This document shows, piece after piece, positions 17,142 through 24,508 of a stretch of DNA of 64,000 nucleotides. This DNA comes from Lentzea aerocolonigenes. GTDB lineage: Bacteria > Actinomycetota > Actinomycetes > Mycobacteriales > Pseudonocardiaceae. The position numbers were made by a program, and so were the translations under genes. Location of the stretch: assembly GCF_000974445.1 (NCBI RefSeq), contig NZ_BBOJ01000019.1, positions 1 through 64,000 of the forward strand, in the 5' to 3' direction. The notes below the pieces were generated by a model that worked only from the letters and a program-made list of their open reading frames with translations, did no database searches and had not been told where the DNA came from. Numbering within the stretch: position 1 is the first letter of the stretch; each line of letters opens with the position of its first letter.

Positions 17142-18200
17142 GTGACAGCAGTGGACTTGGGACTACCGATCGTGCGCGGCACGCCCGACGCGTCCGCACG
17201 GCCTGACACGCCGCTGCTCGTCGACAGGTTCGGCAGGGTGGCGACGGACCTCCGCGTGAGCCTCACCGACCGCTGCAACCTGCGCTGCACCTACTGCATG
17301 CCCGCCGAGGGCCTCGACTGGCTGCAGAAGGACGAGCTGCTCACCGACGCCGAGCTGATCCGGCTCATGCGGATCGCGGTCGTCGACCTCGGCGTCACCG
17401 ACATCCGCTTCACCGGCGGCGAGCCGTTGCTGCGCCGTGGCCTGGAGCAGGTCATCGCCGCCACGGCCGAGCTGGAGCCGCGCCCGCGCATGTCGATGAC
17501 CACGAACGGCATCGGGCTGTCGCGGCGGGCGAAGTCGCTCAAGGCCGCCGGCCTGAACCGGATCAACGTCTCGCTGGACACCCTCGACCCGGACCGGTTC
17601 GCCACGCTGACCAGGCGCGACCGCATCACCGACGTGCTGGACGGCCTCGACGCCGCCCGCGAGGCGGGGCTGGAGCCGGTGAAGGTCAACTCCGTGCTGA
17701 TGCGCGGTGTGAACGACGACGAGGCCGTGCCGCTGCTGCGGTTCTGCGTCGAGAACGGCTACCAGCTGCGGTTCATCGAGCAGATGCCGCTGGACGCGCA
17801 ACACGGCTGGACGCGCACGAACATGGTCACGGCCGATGAGATCCTCACGAAGCTCTCGTCCGCGTACACGCTCGCGCCCGAGGAAACCCCTCGCGGCGGT
17901 GCTCCCGCCGAACGCTGGCTCGTCGACGGCGGCCCGTCGGTCGTGGGCGTGATCGCGTCGGTGACCAGGCCGTTCTGCGCTGCCTGCGACCGGACCCGGC
18001 TCACCTCGGACGGCCAGATCCGCAACTGCCTGTTCAGCCAGGGCGAGACCGACCTGCGCACGCTGCTGCGCGACGGCAGCCCCGACTCGGCCATCGCCGA
18101 CGCCTGGCGCGCCACGATGTGGGCCAAGGCAGCCGGTCACGGCATCAACACCGCGGGCTTCCACCAGCCCGACCGCCCCATGAGCGCCATCGGAGGATGA
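17142..18200 (+). CDS. moaA: GTP 3',8-cyclase MoaA (molybdenum cofactor)
   Basis: Protein of 352 aa from GTG 17142 (MTAVDLGLPIV); GTG 17151 with AAGGTGA upstream is the alternative. The radical-SAM cluster is C45-x3-C49-x2-C52 (RCNLRCTYCM). The C-terminal second 4Fe-4S site is CAACDRTRLTSDGQIRNC, and GGEPLLR and MTTNG are the SAM-binding strands. It converts GTP to 3',8-cyclo-7,8-dihydro-GTP, the first step of molybdopterin synthesis with MoaC. The moaD start overlaps its stop (ATGA). The C-terminus ends in GG (AIGG), as expected for MoaA. Confidence 0.95.
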   Translation: MTAVDLGLPIVRGTPDASARPDTPLLVDRFGRVATDLRVSLTDRCNLRCTYCMPAEGLDWLQKDELLTDAELIRLMRIAVVDLGVTDIRFTGGEPLLRRGLEQVIAATAELEPRPRMSMTTNGIGLSRRAKSLKAAGLNRINVSLDTLDPDRFATLTRRDRITDVLDGLDAAREAGLEPVKVNSVLMRGVNDDEAVPLLRFCVENGYQLRFIEQMPLDAQHGWTRTNMVTADEILTKLSSAYTLAPEETPRGGAPAERWLVDGGPSVVGVIASVTRPFCAACDRTRLTSDGQIRNCLFSQGETDLRTLLRDGSPDSAIADAWRATMWAKAAGHGINTAGFHQPDRPMSAIGG

Positions 18201-18463
18201 CAGTGACCGTCGCCGTGAGGATCCGCTACTTCGCGGGCGCGCGGGCAGCGGCCGGGGTGGCCGACGAGGACCTGCTGCTGGACACCTCGGAGCCCACCGT
18301 GGCGCTCGTCGTCAGCACGATCGGCGAACGACACGGCGACAAGCTCGGCAAGGTCCTCGCGGCGTCCAGCTTCCTGCTCGACGGTGTCGCCGTGCGGGAC
18401 ACGTCGACGCGCGTGCCCGCCGGTGCTCAGCTGGACGTGCTGCCGCCGTTCGCGGGCGGCTGA
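18197..18463 (+). CDS. moaD: Molybdopterin synthase sulfur carrier MoaD
   Basis: Protein of 88 aa with a ubiquitin-like fold pattern: VRIRYFAGARAAAGV at the start and the obligatory di-glycine C terminus (VLPPFAGG), which is thiocarboxylated and donates sulfur to cyclic pyranopterin monophosphate in complex with MoaE. ATG 18197 overlaps the moaA stop and has a GGAGG site 4 bp upstream, so the two are coupled. The gene's 3' end overlaps the convergent truncated TPR gene by 37 bp. Confidence 0.92.
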   Translation: MTVTVAVRIRYFAGARAAAGVADEDLLLDTSEPTVALVVSTIGERHGDKLGKVLAASSFLLDGVAVRDTSTRVPAGAQLDVLPPFAGG

Positions 18464-20043
18464 GCGAGCACCTCCCGCAGTTCACGGTCCCACAGGTGGC
18501 ACTCGGTCTCCTCGGCGAGCGCCTGAGCCTCCCGTGCGGTCTGGTCGGCGGCGGCGTGGTCGCCGAGTGAGCGGTGGACGCGGGCGAGGACGATCAGCAC
18601 GCGGACGGCGCGCACCCGCAGTTCGTTCGCTTCCGCGCGTTCCCTGGCCCGCAGAGCCAGCTCCAACGCCTCCTGCAGCTCACCGGCGGCGTGGTGGTCG
18701 GCGGCGAGCCCGGCCAGGTTCTCCATCTCTCCGCGCACGTAGCCGTTCCTGACGCTGATCGCGAGCCCTTCGCGATGAGCGGCTAACGCCTGGTCGAGGT
18801 CACCGAGCTCGCGGTGCGCGTCGCCGATCGAGTCGTGGAGGTCGGCCTCCTCCCGCTGGAGGTTGCCGTCCTGGGCGACCTTCAGGCCCTGGAGCCACGC
18901 CTGTAGCGCCTCTTTCGTCCTGCCCTCGTGCATGGTGACCATGACACCCGCCGAAACGGCTCCCACCGGGTGCGCCAGCTCGGTCGGCACCTGCCCGCGC
19001 AGCTCGGCGGCTTCGTCCAGGAACGACTGAACGAGGTCGAACTTCCCGTGGTAGGTGAGAACCTCGGTGATCGCGTCGAGTGCGTACAACTTCATGTGCG
19101 GCAGGTGCTGCGCCTCGGCGAGCTCGAGCACGCGCTCGACGTTGGCGAGCGACTTCGACAGCGGGCCCAGGTCGAGGTAGGTGCCGCCGAGGTTGAACGC
19201 CACGGCGACGTTCTCCGGCTGCAGCTCCCGTGCGGCCGTCAGCGCCTCGACCGCCTCGCTCAGCCTGCCGAGTTGCTGGTACGCGATGCCGCTGTTGATC
19301 AGCAACGACACCAGCATCCGGTCGTCGGGCTGCCGTCGCAGCAACTCGCGCGCACGGCCGAACTCCACGACCGCGTCGGACAGCTCGCTCACGGCGAAGT
19401 GCGCGAGGCCGATGCTGCCGTGCATCACGGCCTGCGCCAGCACGTCGCCCGCCTCGACCGCCGCCGCGAGTCCCGCCCTGGCCGCCACGAACCAGTCGAC
19501 GCGGTAGGACTGGAAGAAGAAGTAGGCGCGCAGCATGTCCGCGAGCAGCCACGCCACCGGTGCCGGGCCCGCGTGCGGGATGGCGGCGACGACGTTGCCG
19601 CGTTCGGCGTCGAACCACGCGATCGCGTCGGACTGGGTCTTGATCTCGTGCTTCGGCAGATCACCGGGGAGTTCCGGCACCGGCAGGCGCGCGAAGTCCG
19701 GGTTGGCGGTCCTGGCGGCCGCTTCGGCGTTGAGGAGGTAGTAGTCGAGCAACCTCGTGCGTCGGCTCGTCTCCCCTCCGGCCAGTCGCAGCGCGTACAT
19801 GCGGAGGAGGTCGTGCAGGCTGTACCTGTTCTCGTTGCGCTGCACCAGGTTCGCGGCCACGAGCTGCCGGAGCGGTTCGTCCGCGCGGTGCCCGAGCAGC
19901 GCGGTCGCGGCCTCGACACCGAAGTCCTGCCCGGGAACCAGCCCGAGCAGGCGGAACAACCGTTGCGCCGCAACGGTTTGCGCGCGTGTCCCGCAGGGGC
20001 GGCCTGAAGTCTCATAGGCGGTTGATCGTAGGGCGGCTTCACG
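18427..20043 (-). pseudogene. 5'-truncated AfsR/SARP-type regulator (TPR part)
   Basis: An open frame of ~530 codons encodes the C-terminal part of an AfsR/SARP-like or STAND regulator. It starts abruptly at the winged-helix segment AAQRLFRLLGLVPGQDFG that normally follows NB-ARC, continues with LVAANLVQRNENRYSLHDLLRMYA, then ~9 TPR-like helical pairs (for example LINSGIAYQQLGRLSEAVEAL). The N-terminal DNA-binding and NB-ARC domains are absent. No ATG or GTG lies just upstream in frame; the nearest ATG (20013) is in another frame. A truncation relic is the simplest reading. If translated, the first in-frame GTG is inside the LVAANLVQ segment. A perfect 8-bp palindrome (19960-19976) marks the break. 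Confidence 0.6.
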
Positions 20044-20194
20044 TCTGTGTCCGGCGTGTCGCGGATGGCCTAACGCACGTGAGCCACGCCTCACTTTGAG
20101 TGATAAATCTCGGCCGATCTCAGAATGGAAACGGACCGATAACGACACCTTTGAGCTGTGGTTTTGTACACTCCGCACAACGATTCGTAGCGTT

Positions 20195-20214
20195 ACTGTG
20201 ATGCGCGTCACAGT
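20195..20214. promoter_or_regulatory. CRP (cAMP receptor protein) binding site
   Basis: ACTGTGA-TGCGCG-TCACAGT: perfect 7-bp arms that match the CRP consensus TGTGA-N6-TCACA exactly. It lies ~218 bp upstream of the rpf start. In Mycobacterium tuberculosis CRP (Rv3676) is known to control rpfA, which supports the call. Confidence 0.75.
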
Positions 20215-20249
20215 CGGAAACGTTTGGTGCGCCCCCGCCCGGTTACGTA

Positions 20250-20417
20250 CGGTCGCTCCTCGGCTGGCCCGAACCGGCCACGAGCAAGACCGGAGGACCG
20301 AGCACCGAGCCCAGTCCGAGGGTTCCTCCGGAACAAACCCCGAGCGAGAGAAACCGCCGGACTGGGACGCAGGGACACACCGGGCCCCGAACCCGAGTTC
20401 CTGGCCGCAGGTGCGGT
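20250..20417 (+). promoter_or_regulatory. Probable c-di-AMP (ydaO/yuaA) riboswitch in the rpf leader
   Basis: The ~230-nt leader of the rpf gene contains the blocks expected of the actinobacterial ydaO class: GACCGGAGGACC (20288-20299), an internal AGGGTTCCTCCGGAAC hairpin, CAGGGACACACCGG (20370-20383) and the terminal CCGAACCCG...CCTGGCCGCAGG region. Such riboswitches commonly precede rpf/LysM cell-wall hydrolase genes in actinobacteria and turn expression off at high c-di-AMP. Boundaries are approximate and no covariance search was run. Confidence 0.7.
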
Positions 20418-20431
20418 GGACCGAGAGGCAC

Positions 20432-21079
20432 ATGGCTTTCAACCGAGGCAAGCAGGGCAAGCAGGGCAAGCAGGGTTCCACCGCCGCTCGCACTATCGCC
20501 AAGGTCGCGGCTGTCGGCATCATCGCCGGCGCCCCTCTGGGCCTGGCCGTTGGCACCGCCAACGCCGCCCCTGGATTGGACTGGGACGCACTCGCGCAGT
20601 GCGAGGCCAGTGGCAACTGGGCCACCAACACCGGCAACGGCTACTACGGCGGTCTCCAGTTCACGCAGCAGACCTGGAACGCCTACGGTGGCCAGGGCAA
20701 CCCGGCCAACGCCTCCCGCGAGCAGCAGATCGCTGTCGCCGAGCGCGTCCTCGCCGGCCAGGGCCCGCAGGCGTGGCCCGCCTGCACCGCCAAGCTGGGC
20801 GCCTACACGGGCCAGGCCCGCAAGACGGCCCCGGCCCCCGCGCAGCAGCGCAAGGCCCAGCCGCAGCAGCGCCAGGCCGCCGCCCCGGTCGCCCCGGCGC
20901 CCGTCGCGGGTTCGAAGTCGAACCCGAACGGCAACTACGAGATCAAGCCGGGCGACACGCTGTCGAAGATCGCCGAGGCCAACAAGGTCGAGGGCGGCTA
21001 CCAGGCCATCGTGGAGAAGAACAAGGACTTCCTCACGAACCCGGACCTGATCTTCCCGGGCGACAAGATCCTGATCTGA
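20432..21079 (+). CDS. Resuscitation-promoting factor: transglycosylase + LysM
   Basis: Protein of 215 aa from ATG 20432. Residues 1-~47 are a secretion signal with an unusual KQGKQGKQG repeat before the hydrophobic core (ending NAAPGLDWD). Residues ~48-122 are the Rpf lytic transglycosylase domain: LAQCEASGNWATNTGNGYYGGLQF carries the catalytic Glu next to Cys, and the partner Cys is in AWPACTAKLG. A Gln/Ala/Pro linker follows, then a C-terminal LysM (YEIKPGDTLSKIAEANKV ... FPGDKILI). It cleaves peptidoglycan outside the cell and promotes growth resumption. A CRP site and c-di-AMP riboswitch precede it; a strong terminator follows. It sits among moa genes, as rpfA does in mycobacteria. Confidence 0.93.
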   Translation: MAFNRGKQGKQGKQGSTAARTIAKVAAVGIIAGAPLGLAVGTANAAPGLDWDALAQCEASGNWATNTGNGYYGGLQFTQQTWNAYGGQGNPANASREQQIAVAERVLAGQGPQAWPACTAKLGAYTGQARKTAPAPAQQRKAQPQQRQAAAPVAPAPVAGSKSNPNGNYEIKPGDTLSKIAEANKVEGGYQAIVEKNKDFLTNPDLIFPGDKILI

Positions 21080-21125
21080 TCGCCTTCTGATCCGCAGTCC
21101 CGATGACGTGGGCTGGTGCAGGAAC

Positions 21126-21164
21126 CAGGGATCTCACCGCTACCCCCCGGCGGTGAGGTCCCTG
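21126..21164 (+). terminator. Terminator after rpf
   Basis: A 15-bp stem with a single G-T wobble (CAGGGATCTCACCGC paired with GCGGTGAGGTCCCTG), 47 bp after the rpf stop. It probably also serves moaE from the other strand. Confidence 0.75.
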
Positions 21165-21238
21165 CCTGCGTTTCCGGGGTCCGGGAGCGCGCCGCGACGG
21201 CTTGGGGCGGGAGCGCGGGCAGAGGCACCCGGCTCACC

Positions 21239-21664
21239 TCAGGGGCAGTTGACCCACTCGTCCTCGCCCCCGGGAAACACCTGCCGCTTCCAGACCGGCA
21301 ACCGAGCCTTGACCTCGTCCACCAGATCCGAGCACAACGAGAACGCTTCCCCACGGTGCTCAGCCGCCACCGCACAAGCCAACGCCACGTCGCCGATTTT
21401 CAGCGGCCCAACCCGATGCGACACAGCGATCCCGTGCACCCCGGGATACTTGGCAGCCAACGAGGAAACGACCTCAGCCACGACGTCCCCGGCAGACGGG
21501 TGCGAGTGGTACTCCAACTCCAGCACCGAACGCCCACCGTCGTGATCCCGCACCACACCGGAAAAGGTCACCACAGCGCCGGCCCGGTCAGAGGCCACCA
21601 GCGCCGCGTGCTCCTCGACCGAGAGGGGTTCCTCGGTCACGACCGCCCTCAGCACGACACTCAC
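21239..21664 (-). CDS. moaE: Molybdopterin synthase catalytic subunit MoaE
   Basis: Protein of 141 aa. The MoaE signature is clear: GAVVTFSGVVRDHDGGRSVLELEYHSHPSA, then GVHGIAVSHRVGPLKIGDVAL and the C-terminal LPVWKRQVFPGGEDEWV with the active-site Lys in VWKRQ. With MoaD it adds the dithiolene sulfurs to make molybdopterin. GTG 21664 overlaps the mog stop by GTGA, so translation is coupled in the moaC-mog-moaE operon. Confidence 0.94.
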   Translation of the reverse strand: MSVVLRAVVTEEPLSVEEHAALVASDRAGAVVTFSGVVRDHDGGRSVLELEYHSHPSAGDVVAEVVSSLAAKYPGVHGIAVSHRVGPLKIGDVALACAVAAEHRGEAFSLCSDLVDEVKARLPVWKRQVFPGGEDEWVNCP

Positions 21665-22124
21665 TTGTGGTCACCTCCACGCAGTTGGTCCAGCGCATGC
21701 TCTACGACGGTGCCGAGCACGTCCAGCCCGTCCCGCACCCCGCCGGTCGACCCGGGCAGGTTCACGATCAACGTCCGCCCCGCCACCCCTGCCACGCCGC
21801 GGGACAGCACGGAACCCGGCACGCGCGGCCACCCCGACATCCGGATGACGTCAGCGAGCCCGGGCACCTCGTAGTCCAGAACGGCACGCGTGGCTTCCGG
21901 CGTGCGGTCGGTCGGGTTGATCCCGGTCCCGCCGGTCGTCACCACGAGGTCAGCCCCGGACGAGACCGCCTGGACCAACGCCTCCTGGACCGGATCCCCG
22001 TCCGGGACCACGGACGACGAAACCGAGAACCCGCGCGCGGAAAGCCACGACACGATGATCGGGCCGCTGCGGTCCTCGTAAACCCCGGCGGCGGCGCGGT
22101 TGGAGGCGGTGATCACCACTGCCT

Positions 22125-22128
<4 letters not shown>
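21661..22128 (-). CDS. mog: MogA/MoaB-family molybdopterin adenylyltransferase
   Basis: Protein of 155 aa from GTG 22128 (MKAVVITASNRAAAGVYEDRSGP). The MoCF-binding motif VVTTGGTGINPTDRTPEAT (residues ~66-84) and VNLPGSTGGVRDGLDVL (~128-144) are typical of MogA/MoaB, which adenylates molybdopterin before Mo insertion. The start overlaps the moaC stop by GTGA, which decides it against a GTG 12 bp upstream. The frame stays open far upstream, but that is antisense of the malic enzyme gene. Confidence 0.92.
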
Positions 22129-22598
<470 letters not shown>

Positions 22599-22623
22599 AC
22601 CGCGATCGTATGCCCGGCCCAGC

Positions 22624-22676
22624 GTTACGCGGGGCTCCCGCGTAACGCCGTGGGTTACGCGGGAGCCCCGCGTAAC
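22624..22676. terminator. Double hairpin: 23-bp inverted repeat of self-palindromic arms
   Basis: Arms 22624-22646 and 22654-22676 are perfect reverse complements separated by 7 nt. Each arm is itself a 10-bp hairpin with a 3-nt loop (GTTACGCGGG / CCCGCGTAAC). It lies between the malic enzyme stop (22683) and the moaC start (22598), so it probably terminates the malic-enzyme transcript. An operator role for moaC is also possible. Confidence 0.7.
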
Positions 22677-22682
22677 CCAAAA

Positions 22683-24065
22683 TCAGGAGCTGGCTGCCTT
22701 GCGCACCGCTTCCGCCACGGCCGGAGCGACCGTGTTGTCGAAGACAGACGGGACGATGAACGACGCGTTCAGGCGGTCGCCGTCCACCACGTCCGCGATC
22801 GCGGCGGCCGCGGCCAGCAGCATCGCGTCGGTGATGGTCTTGGCGTGCGCGTCCAGCAGGCCGCGGAACACGCCGGGGAACGCCAGCACGTTGTTGATCT
22901 GGTTCGGGAAGTCCGAACGGCCGGTCGCGACGACGGCGGCGTGCTGCTGGGCCTCCATCGGGTCGATCTCCGGGTCCGGGTTGGCCAGCGCGAACACGAT
23001 GGCGTCCTTCGCCATGGTCGCGACCTGCTCCGCGCCGAACAGGTTCGGGGCCGAGACGCCGATGAACACGTCCGAGCCGACCAGCGCGTCGTGCAGGCGG
23101 CCGGACTGGTTGTCCTTGTTGGTGGACGCGGCGATGGACTTCAGGTTCGAGTCCAGGCCGGGACGGTCGCGGTGCACGATGCCGTCGACGTCCACGGCGA
23201 TGATGTCGCCCGGCGTCTGCGCCTGCAGCAGGCGGATGATCGCGGAACCGGCGGCGCCAACACCGCACACCGTGATGCGGCAGTCCTTGATGTCCTTGCC
23301 CACCACCCGCAACGCGTTCCGCAGCGCGGCGACCACGACGATCGCGGTGCCGTGCTGGTCGTCGTGGAAGACCGGGATGTCGAGCTTCTCGCGCAGGCGG
23401 GCCTCGATCTCGAAGCAGCGCGGCGCGGAGATGTCCTCGAGGTTGATGCCGCCGTACACGGGAGCGATGAGCTCGACCGCGCGGATGATCTCCTCGGTGT
23501 CCTGGGTGTCCAGGCAGACCGGCCAGGCGTCGACGCCGGCGAACTTCTTGAACAGCGCGGCCTTGCCCTCCATCACCGGCAGAGCGGCGGCGGGGCCGAG
23601 GTTGCCGAGGCCCAGCACGGCCGAACCGTCGGTGACGACCGCGACGGTGTTGCGCTTGATCGTCAGGCGGCGCGCGTCGTCCGGGTTCTTGGCGATCGCC
23701 TCACACACACGAGCCACACCCGGCGTGTACGCACGCGACAGGTCGTCACGGTTGCGCAGCGGCACCTTCGACGAGATCTCGATCTTGCCGCCGAGGTGCA
23801 CGAGGAACGTGCGGTCCGACACCTTGCGGACGACGATGCCGGGCAACGTCTCCAGCGTGTCGGTGATGTCCTTGGCGTGGTTCGCGGACAGCGCGTTGCA
23901 CGTGAGGTCGATGACGACGCGGTCGGTGTGCGACTCGACGACGTCGAACGCCGTGATCACCCCGCCGGCGCGGCCGACGGCCGAGGTGAGGTCACCCGCG
24001 GCGCTCGCTGACGGCGGCGCCTCCAGACGAACGGTGATCGAGTAACCAGGGCCGGGGACCGGCAT
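22683..24065 (-). CDS. NAD-dependent malic enzyme with N-terminal ACT-like domain
   Basis: Protein of 460 aa. Residues ~1-85 (YSITVRLEAPPSASAAGDLTSAVGRAGGVITAFDVVE...) look like an ACT regulatory domain. The catalytic part has SRAYTPGVARVCEAI, VAVVTDGSAVLGLGNLGP and GKAALFKKFAGVDAWPV, the metal/substrate region FHDDQHGTAIVVVAALRNAL, and the NAD-binding loop VCGVGAAGSAI. It oxidatively decarboxylates malate to pyruvate. The N-terminal ACT domain is typical of the actinobacterial form and may give amino-acid or metabolite control. It stands alone, with a terminator-like double hairpin downstream. Confidence 0.92.
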   Translation of the reverse strand: MPVPGPGYSITVRLEAPPSASAAGDLTSAVGRAGGVITAFDVVESHTDRVVIDLTCNALSANHAKDITDTLETLPGIVVRKVSDRTFLVHLGGKIEISSKVPLRNRDDLSRAYTPGVARVCEAIAKNPDDARRLTIKRNTVAVVTDGSAVLGLGNLGPAAALPVMEGKAALFKKFAGVDAWPVCLDTQDTEEIIRAVELIAPVYGGINLEDISAPRCFEIEARLREKLDIPVFHDDQHGTAIVVVAALRNALRVVGKDIKDCRITVCGVGAAGSAIIRLLQAQTPGDIIAVDVDGIVHRDRPGLDSNLKSIAASTNKDNQSGRLHDALVGSDVFIGVSAPNLFGAEQVATMAKDAIVFALANPDPEIDPMEAQQHAAVVATGRSDFPNQINNVLAFPGVFRGLLDAHAKTITDAMLLAAAAAIADVVDGDRLNASFIVPSVFDNTVAPAVAEAVRKAASS

Positions 24066-24167
24066 CGTCGTCCTCCCACGAAGTGCTGCTCAAGCGGGAA
24101 GTGAGCCTATCCCCGGCCCCATTGCGGTACGCACGCGACTCGACAGAGTTAAGACCGCTCTGACAGT

Positions 24168-24218
24168 GCACGCGGGGAGCTTTCGTTCACTCTGAGAGTA
24201 CGAAAGGGCCCCGCGTGC
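24168..24218 (-). terminator. Long imperfect hairpin downstream of the 61-aa gene
   Basis: GCACGCGGGG (24168-24177) pairs with CCCCGCGTGC (24209-24218), and CTTTCGT / ACGAAAG extends the stem inside. It starts 18 bp past the stop of the small minus-strand gene, consistent with a terminator. Confidence 0.6.
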
Positions 24219-24235
24219 GTAAAACAAGCAGGGGG

Positions 24236-24421
24236 TCAGGACTTGTTGATCTCGGTGACCGGGTGCGTGTAGCCGAGGTCCTCCACCGGCAGCGGGAACG
24301 TCACCGTGCCGAACGGGGAGAGCGCACCCTGGGTGTCGCTGGTCAGTTCGGTGACGGGGTGGCCACCGTCGGGGCCCTCCGGCCAGTGCGGGTCGACCCG
24401 TCCAGGGCGTCCTTTCGCCAC
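24236..24421 (-). CDS. Conserved small protein of unknown function (61 aa)
   Basis: Hydrophilic protein of 61 aa, beginning MAKGRPGRVDPHWPEG and ending HPVTEINKS, with no Cys and no membrane segment. The GTG start at 24421 has a strong GAGGAG site just upstream, which makes it credible despite its size. No family recognised. It sits between the malic enzyme gene and the helicase-C protein gene. A small ORF (Rv0863) occupies a similar spot in mycobacteria, but whether they are related is not shown. A hairpin follows. Confidence 0.6.
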   Translation of the reverse strand: MAKGRPGRVDPHWPEGPDGGHPVTELTSDTQGALSPFGTVTFPLPVEDLGYTHPVTEINKS

Positions 24422-24508
24422 GATCTCCTCCTCGGTGATGCCTGGTGAACGGGCACAAGTGTGACAGAGCACGACGAGTACTCCACCGGCCCATATACCG
24501 TGGTGAGA

